Assembly (NCBI GenBank): GCA_027625915.1
Contig: JANTQA010000047.1
Location: forward strand, 1,364,001-1,428,000
DNA length: 64,000 bases
Source of the DNA: Anaeramoeba flamelloides
Taxonomy: Eukaryota > Metamonada > Anaeramoebidae
Direction of reading: 5' to 3'
The notes beneath the pieces were generated by a model. That model searched no databases and had not been told where the DNA came from. It saw only the letters and a program-made list of their open reading frames with translations. Below, piece after piece: positions 1 to 9,469 of the stretch. The first letter of the stretch is position 1, and each line of letters starts with the position of its first letter. The position numbers and the translations under genes are program-made.

Positions 1-56
1 TAACAAACCATACATTTACAATAAAAAAATTGTTAGAATTTTTATGGACACTTTTA

Positions 57-420
57 TTGAACGTATCGTGCAAAATTTCTCAATTTATTTGGAAAATTAA
101 AATTTTTGATAATAAGTTTTTTTAATTGTAAATGTATTCATTTGAAACGAAAATATAAATCCTCACTTTTTTCTATGTGCTAATTTGGAGTTTCAAACAT
201 TTTTTTTTTAAATTCGCCTTAAAAAAAAAAAGAAAAGAAAAACAAAAAAAAAGAACAATCAAAATAATTAAAAAAAAATATACAAAACGAGAAAAAAAGA
301 TTGTGATCTAAAAATTGAAATTTTAGTTAGAGAAGAATAATGTATTAATATCATATAATGTGCACAGTTTTTTCAATAAAACTGGGCACCTCTGACTGAA
401 AAAGAGTTTTTATCCAAAAT
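57..420 (+). repeat. Dispersed repeat R1, copy 1
   Basis: This block matches 32685-33045 in the same orientation, with scattered substitutions and small indels. Shared landmarks in the same order are CAAAATT-TCTCAATTT, TTGTAAATGTAT, AATTTGGAGTTT-AAACATTTTTTT, GATCTAAAAATT, GAGAAGAAT and a final CTGA/GACT-AAAAAGAGTTT. No reading frame is conserved between the copies, so I treat it as non-coding repeated DNA of unknown class. Confidence 0.6.
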
Positions 421-1139
421 TTTGGAATTTAATTTATATTTATAAGTCTTTTATCAACATATAGTTTATAATAGCACAACAATATAAAACCGCGTAAAGA
501 TAAATAATCAAGTTTCTCCCTTCAAAACCGGGGGAACATAAATTACTTAATTTTGTATTATGATTGATATGAATTTATCATATTAAAATGGAAAAAAAAT
601 ATCAAAAACTTTATCCATTAATATAAATAAGTTATCCCTAGAAAAAGCACTTAACAATCATGGTTCTTATTGATCAAAATTATGAAATTGATTGTTCTTT
701 TTGGAAATTTTTCATCATATTTTTTATGATTAGAAAACATAAGTTAATACAATATAATTAATAATATAAAATTGAAAATAAAAAATATATAAAATAATAA
801 ATTTATATATTATAAATTAGAGTACAAAACAAAAAATTAATTTTTATAGTTGTTGAATTTTTTTATGTTATTAGTTACGTTATACTTTTTGTATTTGTTT
901 TTTTTCTTCAGAATTCTAAAATTTAACCAGCAATGAATAATTGTATTCGAAAATATATATTAGTTCTATTATTTTTTGAAAATAGATTGTACCGAACTTT
1001 CCCTTTGAAAAAAAAATAAATCTAATTATAAACATTTGGGAGATAAAAAGTTAAACACAAAATTTAATTGGTACCCTTAATAAAACCCAATAATGAAAAG
1101 TAAAATCAATAAAAAGAAGAAATAAATTATCATAAAAGA

Positions 1140-1430
1140 TTAATTCATTATATTCATACCAATTAAATTTACAAAATCAATTAAAATCAACTTTTTTATC
1201 GAAATTATTTATGTTTTTTGAAAAGATCTCAAAAATCATCAATTTTTTCAACTAATTTTAAATAATAGATCAATCAAATAAAAACCAATATCAAAAGAGA
1301 ATACAAGAAAAACTTTTATTGTGCTTAATCCACCCTTTTGTCTTTATTCATTCATTTTTTCTTTTATTTTAATAGATCTTGATTTTTCATTTTCAGGTTT
1401 CTGTGATTTCTGTGATTCTATTTATGATTT
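1140..1430 (+). repeat. Dispersed repeat R5, copy 1
   Basis: The right half matches 8400-8545 in the same orientation. Both copies have AAAAACTTTTA-TGTG, then TTTATT-ATTGATTT, then a shared end TTTTTCATTTTCAGGTT-CTG. The left half resembles 63600-63740 (ATCTCAAAAAT-ATCAA-TTTTT-AACAAATTTAA). The shared TTTTCAGGT end looks like an intron acceptor, but no exon follows it in either copy. Confidence 0.45.
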
Positions 1431-1694
1431 CTAAATTAAAATCCGTGCTTCACTTTTTTGACCTTGTTTACTATTTTTCCCCAACAAAAATTAGAAATAT
1501 TAATTCACACCTTGTTCAAAATAAATTTTAAACAATTCCAACCCAAAAAAAAAATAAATACAGAAAGGTTAAAATTAAAAAAATTATTCGATAACATTCA
1601 CTAAAAGTTATTTTTTCAAAACTAAATTATGATTTTTCAAAATTGAATCAAAAGCCTACTTCTGTTTACATTACTTTTCCTTTTCCCATTCATT

Positions 1695-2885
1695 TTAATT
1701 TTCCTTTTCATTTTCCTTTTCCTTTTCTATTTTCTTTTCAATTTCCTTTTTGTTGAGTTTTTCTTCTTTTGGGGAAAAAATTATTTTTTGATTAAGAAAA
1801 GAATTCTTTTTTTTGATTTCATCTTGTTCAGAATCAGAGCTACTTTCTGAAGAAGATGAGGCAGTCGAAGAATTTAATTGTTCAGTCTTGTTATTTTTCG
1901 ATTCAATTTGGTTCTTTAGTGTATTATTATCGGGATTCCAACCATTATTCCTTAAATGAACAATTAAATGCATATTAATCTCTTGAGGGTTAGACAGCTG
2001 AGGGAAATCCCCACCATATTTAATTTTGGCGTACTTACAGTCCGGGAACTTATCAACGACCTTCTCACGAATTTTTCTGGGAACAAAGTTTGAGTCCATT
2101 GAATTAATCACTGTCACCTTTTTTTGATCAAAATCGAAATCCTTGATTTCGTCTTCATAGGTAAACATTGTTATTCTTGATGCAAGCTCTTCGTAATCCA
2201 ATTTTTCAACGATTTCGACCATAAAATCTATTGCCTCAGCAATCGGCAAAAGGACATTCTTTTGTGGGAAAGTTTTTAATAGTTTTCTCTTGAGCCAAAA
2301 GACAGGTGCCCAAGAGATCATACCTCCACATTTGTTAAATTTTGAGAAACCCTTTGTCGAGGTAAAGGAATTGCACAAAATTAAAGACTTGATTCTTTTG
2401 TCGTTTGTTGAGTTGACGTACTTCATTGCAAGATAGCCCCCAAACCCTAAACCAAATAAATGGATTTTTTCAATTTCTAAAAGATTTAGGAATTCGTGAA
2501 AGCCTTGACAAAAGGAGAACAAAGTCCAAAAGGGTGGGTACTCAACAGAAATTACTCGGTAACCCCGTGACGTTAACGCAACGATCTGCTGATAAAATAC
2601 TTGGCATTTGCCTGGGACACCATGAAGCATGATTATCGCTTCGTTTGTGGAATTGTTCGATAATCCCCGTGAGTCATAATACTGGTAGACTTTTTCTTCA
2701 TTGTCCTCAATTAATGAAATTGTGTTGATAGCCACTTCCTCTTGAAACGATTTATATGTTTTTTCTAGATTGTTTGGTTCAAATTTCGTCATTTCAGATT
2801 TAAAAAGTGAAAAACTTTTGAAAAGGAAAAAATGTTTTTTTTTTAATTCTCTCAAAAGCGAAATAATTATTTGAGAGGTTTCCAT
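1695..2885 (-). CDS. SPG21: Maspardin (SPG21)-like alpha/beta-hydrolase fold protein, nucleophile lost
   Basis: A 396-residue single-exon protein. Residues about 82-320 follow human maspardin closely. Landmarks are LHGVPG (oxyanion loop), ALTSRGYRVISVEYP, a KIHLFG strand, SLILCNSF, ADAIDFMV-like AEAIDFMVE, ELASRITM and a late GGDFP. Maspardin is an endosome/trans-Golgi-associated protein that binds aldehyde dehydrogenase and CD4 in animals; its enzymatic activity is doubtful. The nucleophile elbow, G-x-S-x-G in active relatives, reads GLGFGG here at residues 145-150, so Phe148 replaces the serine and hydrolase activity is not expected. The first ATG gives 31 extra residues. Met32 (codon at 2790-2792) matches the human start almost exactly and may be the real one. 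The tail after about residue 330 is Ser/Glu/Lys-rich low complexity ending in Lys-Glu/Asn repeats. Confidence 0.9.
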   Translation of the reverse strand: METSQIIISLLRELKKKHFFLFKSFSLFKSEMTKFEPNNLEKTYKSFQEEVAINTISLIEDNEEKVYQYYDSRGLSNNSTNEAIIMLHGVPGKCQVFYQQIVALTSRGYRVISVEYPPFWTLFSFCQGFHEFLNLLEIEKIHLFGLGFGGYLAMKYVNSTNDKRIKSLILCNSFTSTKGFSKFNKCGGMISWAPVFWLKRKLLKTFPQKNVLLPIAEAIDFMVEIVEKLDYEELASRITMFTYEDEIKDFDFDQKKVTVINSMDSNFVPRKIREKVVDKFPDCKYAKIKYGGDFPQLSNPQEINMHLIVHLRNNGWNPDNNTLKNQIESKNNKTEQLNSSTASSSSESSSDSEQDEIKKKNSFLNQKIIFSPKEEKLNKKEIEKKIEKEKENEKEN

Positions 2886-3203
2886 TTTTTTCTAAAAATT
2901 ATTTATGAAATGATTTTAAAGTTGATCAGTTGTAATAATAATGTTTTTTACTCTGAAATTCTAATCCATTAAAAAAATTTCGAATTTAAGGAAGTAAGTA
3001 CATTTTATCATTTTGAAAAATTTTAATTGTGTTTACATTACTGAAAAAATATTTTTTGAGTTCCAGTAGATATTGAAACTTTAAAACCAAAATCTCATTC
3101 ACTGTTCTATTTGTGAAAAGAAACAAAGTAATCCAGAGTTGAATCTTTCATTTTTCGATTTTTTGAACATTTTTTTTTGATTAAATTTTTGGTTGAAGCA
3201 GTG

Positions 3204-3680
3204 AAAAAAATACCAGACCTGAAAAAAATCCGGGACAAATTTTTTAATTGTGAATATTAGTAAAATTATTGTGTAATTTCATTTATTTACAATCAAATTC
3301 CCTTTTTTAAGAATCGAACTTTTTCAATTATAACCCCTCCACTTATTAGAATGATGATTAATGAAATTATACTTGCTCAAAACCCAATTCAATCAATCAA
3401 AAAACAAAAAGAAAAATTATCATTTTCCAAACTCTAGTAAACCTCAATAAAACTGGATTGTTTTTCCAAAAAAAGTTGATCAACATAGGCTATCAAACAA
3501 TTACTCAAGTATTCCATAGACACCTTACTTTGATGAACTTTAGGTAGGTTTATTACTAATCTCATAAAAAAATTGGTTATTTATAATAAGGATTTTAATA
3601 AAATTAGACAAAAATTTTACTAATACTCATAATTAAAAATCTTGTCAGGGATTTTTTTCATGTCCGGTATTTTTTTCCCT
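3204..3680. mobile_element. Short DNA element with about 70-bp terminal inverted repeats
   Basis: The left arm (about 3205-3275) begins GTGAAAAAAATACCAGACC. The right arm (about 3605-3677) is its reverse complement with few mismatches (read on the minus strand: GGAAAAAAATACCGGACATG). Both arms continue through ATCC-GACAA, TTTTTAATT-TGA-TATTAGTAAAATT. The element is about 475 bp. Its centre has only two tiny frames, of about 28 and 25 codons, and nothing recognisable as a transposase. It is best read as a non-autonomous or decayed DNA transposon (MITE). The target duplication is not clear, so the family is unassigned. Confidence 0.65.
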
Positions 3681-5378
3681 AATATATATTAAATTTGGTT
3701 TTGGATCTAGAAATATGTTTTTATATGAATGAATAAAAGTAATCAAAAAGTAAACCAAAAAAATAGACCCAAAAAGGTGTGTATTTGTAACAAATCTTTT
3801 CTTTTTGAAGACCAAAAACCAAAGATCACCATTTTCCAAATAAATTTGTTGAAATCAAAAATAAAAAAAAAAAAAATTGATAAAGAGCCTATTTTTGAAG
3901 ATTTTTTGATTTTATCTCCTTATTTCGTAAGACTCCAAACAATTTTTAATCTTGGATTACTCGCAGCATTACTATTTATTATTATTTTATAAAAAATTTA
4001 GTTACAGATTTGCTTTCAAAATTCTTTTTTCAAATATTTTTATCAAACAATACCAAAAAGTGATACTATTTCTAAAATTAAATATAGGGGTTGAATTCTT
4101 GAAATCAAAAAACAATTATAAAAGATTCAACTCAAAATAATTAAAAAAATTAGAAAAAATTTAAATTAAGATTCAGAATTATATCAAGTTTATCCAATTT
4201 TAATGCAAAATAAATAATTATCAAATCAAACAAATATATCCAATAAACCCTTATTCTCAAGAATAATTTAAAAAATAACCTATTTTCTCTGAACCCAAAC
4301 TAGAATTAGATGAATAAATAAAATTAGGATTTTTAAATCATTTTGGAAATTTTGAGAAATAACCAAGTAATTTGTTTATCAAAAATTTTACAAACAAAAT
4401 TATTTTCATAAAGAATTAAAAATAAAACTATTTAAAGAATAATTAATTGTGTCAAATTTTATAGATAAGATCAAGAAATAAACGATTTGAGTTTATTTTT
4501 TTTTTTTTTGATTAATTTTTTCATTTTTTCGAATTCTATTTTACTTTGGTATGGAAATATTTTATACTAGGATCTATTCTACTCTAGTATTTATTAAAAA
4601 AATCTAAATATTTGGCGAAAGAAATGATTTGATAATCCAGTTTCACATAAATTGTGGTCCTCAAAAAATGAAAAATGTACTTACCCTCTTAATTTCCTTT
4701 TTTTATCAATTTGTTTCCATTACTCTTCTAAACATTTCGTTTCAAAGATCATCAAATAAAAATTAATTTTGAAAAGTTTTTTTAACATTTAAACCTACAA
4801 TAACTCTTAATCCAAAGTTTTCTGTCAAATAATAAATCTTAAAATTCCCAAAACCTTCAATATTTTTTTTCAAATCAATCTTAAATTGAGAGAAAAAGAT
4901 AAAAATAAATCTCTTTTTACAGTAAAATACATAAGCTATTTCCAATAATATAGGGCATTTTTTATTTCAATAATTATTTCTTAATATTAATTCAATTATA
5001 CAAAATGTACAACAATAATATGTTTTTTTAACATATCATACTTAATTTCTTGTATTTTGAAGTTTTATTAATGGATTCTAAATATTTTTTTTTGAATTAA
5101 AATTATTTTGCAAAATTTTTAATTTTGAAAAAATAATAGAGTCAAATTTCTCATTTCATTATTTTTTTCGAATTCTTCATTTTTTTCATTTTTACTTTGT
5201 TATTATTATTGTCCAAAATTTAACAAAGTTCAGAAGAGATGTGATAAGAAATCAACCAAAAATTCTTTTGATTCTAAACAATTGAGTTGACTTCGATGGA
5301 CTTTGGTGGAAAAATTGCTCAGAACAGTTGTACATTTCAATTAAAGAGGTGAGATAAACAAAAAAAAAAGAAAAAATA

Positions 5379-5424
5379 AAAAGTTTTTTTTTTTTTTTTT
5401 TTACTTTTTTTTTTTTTTTTTAAA

Positions 5425-5458
<34 letters not shown>
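5379..5458. repeat. Paired poly-T / poly-A tract
   Basis: Two T runs separated by AC are followed by TTAAATTTTTT and then an A run of almost thirty bases. The whole is a near-perfect A/T palindrome that could form a long hairpin. It may also be a place where read length or assembly is uncertain. No gene is affected. Confidence 0.8.
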
Positions 5459-5459
<1 letters not shown>

Positions 5460-7454
5460 CACAAAAAAAGTTAATGGGAAAAACAAAAAGTTAATGATCA
5501 AATGAAAAACAAAAAATCTAAAGATCAAATCAAAAATATATTGAAGTATGATTTTACACATTATCAAAAAAAAAAATTGAAAAAAAGATCGAACTAAAGA
5601 TTGTTAAATAGACATTACTTATTTTTGATATTTTTCCAAAAATTAGGGGCAATTTTTTTTTTTTTATTTTTATTTTTTATTTGTCGAACTTTGATCAATT
5701 AACACAAATTTTAATCAAGAGTTTTATTATTATTAATGGCTTCGTTTTTTTTGTCTAAAGTTTTGAGTTTAATAACTGAATAAAGAATTTATTCTTATAT
5801 TGATGGATATTTTTTTGCCCCACATTTTTGGATGGAGCTTATATTATTAAATAAACATAATCTTTTTTAATGTGGATCTGATAAAAATGTTCTAAATTGA
5901 TCAATTATAAGCCTTTTGGTTATTTTTTTTAAAAAAATATAGAATGTAAAAAATTAAATAAGAAAATGATGATTCAAAAATAGGATATCAAATTTATTAT
6001 TGTGATTTCACAAATAACTTTATAAGTTTAATAGATAATATCTGTTATGGCAATTGGTTCATTGTTAAATTCATAAAACAAGAGTTTCATTTTCTAGAGA
6101 TCTTTTCCTTTGAATATTTTTATCAAAAATGTAAATTTAAAATGGATCACGTAGTGAATATTTTTTTTTGGACAAAATATTTTTCCTTAATATAGGTCAA
6201 AATTAAAAAATAATCAAATGACTTACTCAAATAAAATATTATTGAAATAGTCTAAATTGATTCAAAATTAATAATTTTACAATTTAATATGAATATTAAA
6301 ATTTTATTTTCAATCTTTTTCTCAATTAATTTTGAATATTATTAATTTTTTTTTTCAACTTTTATCTATGACTAACCATTGATATATTTTAAATATTTAA
6401 CGAATATCCCAATTTGAATGGTTTAAAGTTATTTAATAATATATTTTTGTAATATTTATATAAAATTGGGAATAAAATTTTAACTTTTTATTGCAGCCAG
6501 TTCCATTTTTAAGGAAAAAAACTTCTGATGAAAAATTTAAAGCATAAAAAAATTTAAATTAAGGAACAAAAATCAGATTCTATTAAAATACATTGTGGAA
6601 AAAAAAATCGAAAAAAAGTGACTTAATTTGTGATTATTTTACATCTTAAAAATTATTGAAAGTTTATATATTAAAAGTGGAATTGGCTATAATATATACA
6701 ATTGATCAAAAAATGGAATTTCAGAAGTTTTCAAATTTCGAGATTTTATTTTAATGAGTGAGTAAAAAAAAAAAAAAATTAAGTGATTAAAGTTGAACAT
6801 ATATAATTCACTTTAGAATGTTAATATTGAAAAAAATAATTTTATACCAATTCTAATCCCACTTTGAATATAAACTGGGGTGACTATCGCCGTTTCAAGA
6901 CTTTAACTTTAGAATCTTTCAATTTACAAATTAAGAAAAAGAAGGGAGAAAATACATTTTCAAAGAATTGGAAATGGAGAAAAAGAACACAACCAAAACT
7001 TTAACAATTTCTCCCACTTTAGAGAAAATAAATAGAAATCTAAACCAATCCTTTAATTTGGTCTGTTATTAGATTTCAACAAGAAAGATTTTATGATAAC
7101 TGATATAACGTAAATAATTTATTACCCTTTTTTTTAATGAATGGCCACGAAAAAAAAAACCAAGATAGTAATAATCGGGAAACAATATCCGACTAGATAG
7201 TCAAAAGGAAAATCAATTAATAGAAGAAATAAATTAACTTCATTATATAACAAATATAATTCTCAAAATAATACATGTAAAAAAGATAATTTGTGTTTCA
7301 AAATAAAAAAAGTTTTTATTATTCTTAATCTTAATCTAATTATTACTTAAGTGGGTGGGGGTTATTATTTCCTATTTTTTGTCATTAGGTTTTCTTTAAT
7401 TTGAGAAATAAACAAAATTTAATTCAATTTTCCATTTAATAAATTAAAAAAAAA

Positions 7455-7800
7455 AAAACCTAGGCACTCTAAGGCAGTCTACGGCACTCGGTAACACTTT
7501 TCATTAGGTTTTCCAAAATTTAAAAGAATCGAGGAAAATCTTTGGTTTTTACATATAAAATAAAATTATCTCTAAGTTTCGTTTGTTGTATTTTCTAGAA
7601 TTTAACATAATTGAGTAAAATCATTGATTTTTCTCTTTACTTTTGAATTTTGAAAAAGCGCAGTAAAGTTTTTTTTTATTTCAAAAATTAAAAAAAAAAT
7701 GCGTTTATCTTTTCCAGAATTCAAGGGAATTGAGTAAAATCATTGAAATTTCTCAATTATTTTGAATTTTGGAAAAGCTAGGCACTTAATGGCACTCAAC
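7455..7800 (+). repeat. Cluster of three diverged direct repeats with GGCACT motifs
   Basis: Three units share TTTTCC/TAGAATT...AATTGAGTAAAATCATTGA followed by TTTCTC, starting near 7508, 7588 and 7709; the first is the most diverged. The cluster is bracketed by CTAGGCACT and repeated GGCACT or GGCAGT words at 7462-7495 and 7781-7800, which are G/C-rich against the background. The same CTAGGCACT...GGCACTC order occurs on both sides. It may be the terminal part of an unknown repeat family. Confidence 0.55.
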
Positions 7801-8329
7801 AGTACTTCCCAAATTCCTAAATTATTATTTATTAATTTAAAAGGTTTTTTTTTTTTTTTTTGTTATCGAAGACCTGTTCATTAATTCATCCAAATAGACA
7901 ACAATAAATTCTAATTAAATATGTTATTAATTTCTTAAAGTACTTTTATTTAAAATGAAATTCAAAAAATATGAAAAATCAACTTTGAAAATTTATATCA
8001 AAAAATGGAGCAAATATTTAAGAAAATTTTTCGAATCAAAAAAACAAAAAAATTCAAAAAAAATTTGAAAATATTACCGAAAATTTTCATCAAATTTCAT
8101 TTATAATTTAAAATTACTTAAATCACCAAGGAGTTTCGCTTCAAAATTTGATACCAACTTAGATATACCAAATGGTAGAAAATTGGATGTTACCTTGGAA
8201 CAAGAAGAAAAAAAAGCAGGGTTTTATTTTGAAACATTGATTATAGTCATTTGACCTACATTATTTTGATCAATGTATATTCTTTTCAATCAAACCACAA
8301 AAATAATTTGTATAGCTTTTATTTTTAAA

Positions 8330-8580
8330 TATCTTTGAGTGTAAAGAAATATCTCAAATATAGTCAATTTTTTCCAACAAATTTTTGATAATTGATCCAT
8401 CAAAGAATAACCCGGACCAAAAGATGGTTTTAAAAAAACTTTTAGTGTGTTGAATCCGATACTTTATCTTTATTTATTGATTTATTCTTTTATTAATTGA
8501 TCTTACTTTTTCATTTTCAGGTTCTGTTCAGGTTCCCAATAAAAAATGGTGTTGGACTTTTTTTCACAAATGATAAGTAG
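8330..8580 (+). repeat. Dispersed repeat R5, copy 2
   Basis: This is the second copy of the sequence at 1140-1430, in the same orientation, with the shared TTTTTCATTTTCAGGTT end at about 8505-8523. The copies differ by numerous substitutions and a few small indels. The common acceptor-like end is the best conserved part. Confidence 0.45.
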
Positions 8581-9469
8581 GGTTCCTGGTAATTCTTTCT
8601 TTCTATCTTATGAATTAGTTACTGTTAATTGTAATATAAAAAGATCAAAATTTTCATTCAACTTCCACAAAAAATCAACATTCAAAGAATTAAAAATATA
8701 TTACCAAAATCACCAATTCTAAAAAAGGAAATGAATAATTTAAGCTGTTTTAAGAATTAAAAAATTGAAAAGGTCACAGGATTTATAAAATCTTTTTTTG
8801 GAAATTTGTATGAAAATTTCGTTCCATTTATTTTGAAACAAATAGTTTACAGAAAATATAAATATTCTCTGAACTGTACTTCACATGACTATTCCAACCA
8901 GACAAAGTAAGGTGTGGAATTATTAAAGATTGAATTAATATTTATTTCATTTTCATCTGAGTAAATACAGTTTGATACTAATTAAAGTACAAATGTTATC
9001 TTGGTTTTGAAGAACCTCCTTTTGGATCTAGTGTGGGATAAAATAATTAACAAGGGAACAAAAATAGATCTTCCTTTAAATTCTTGAGTTAAAAGTTTCT
9101 TTCTTTGAAAAAAATATTACAAAAAAGTTTTTTTCAAAAAGTCATTTTGATTAATAAAGTTTAGTTTTCATAATGACGGCTGGGAACTGGTTCAACGATT
9201 TTAGAGAGTGATAAATACAAATAAATGTAATAAAATTTTTAGTTCAATTTAACATTTTTGTAATCTCATAGCTCAACTTTTAAAACAAACCAAGAGAAAG
9301 AATATTTTTGAAGCACAACTAATTTTATAAAGTTTTTTAACATTTAAACGAATAAATTGCTTTAATCAAAGCTTGTGTAAAAAAATTCTTCAAAAACAAA
9401 ATGAAGTGAAAATTTTTCGAGATTTATTTGAATTTATCAGCAAACTTTTCATTTTTTTTTAAAATTTAA

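Larger units (their letters stand above)
1..1694. other. Intergenic A/T-rich spacer
   Basis: I see no supportable gene here. The stretch is mostly A/T tracts. It holds two dispersed-repeat copies that recur elsewhere in the window, at about 57-420 and 1140-1430, listed separately. A short hairpin-like pair of TGCACAGTTTT and AAAACTGGGCA surrounds a six-base loop near 361-389. The end abuts the 3' end of the minus-strand maspardin gene, so the right edge presumably contains that gene's 3' untranslated region and polyadenylation signals. Confidence 0.6.
2886..9469. other. Intergenic spacer, 6.6 kb
   Basis: No complete gene is visible. It contains an inverted-repeat element (3204-3680), an A/T homopolymer palindrome (5379-5458), a three-unit repeat cluster (7455-7800), an R5 repeat copy (8330-8580), and two islands of less A/T-biased, open sequence on the plus strand (about 6844-7016 and 8065-8255). 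All are listed separately. The rest is A/T tracts without structure that I can name. The right end should include the promoter and 5' leader of the FKBP15-like gene; an upstream ATG at 9173 opens only a 12-codon frame. Confidence 0.55.

Noticed and set aside
3645-4140. Overlapping small frames on both strands
   Set aside because: Composition is that of random A/T-rich sequence, and one overlaps the end of an inverted-repeat element.
5337-5567. Phe/Lys-rich frame
   Set aside because: It is a translation of poly-T and poly-A tracts.
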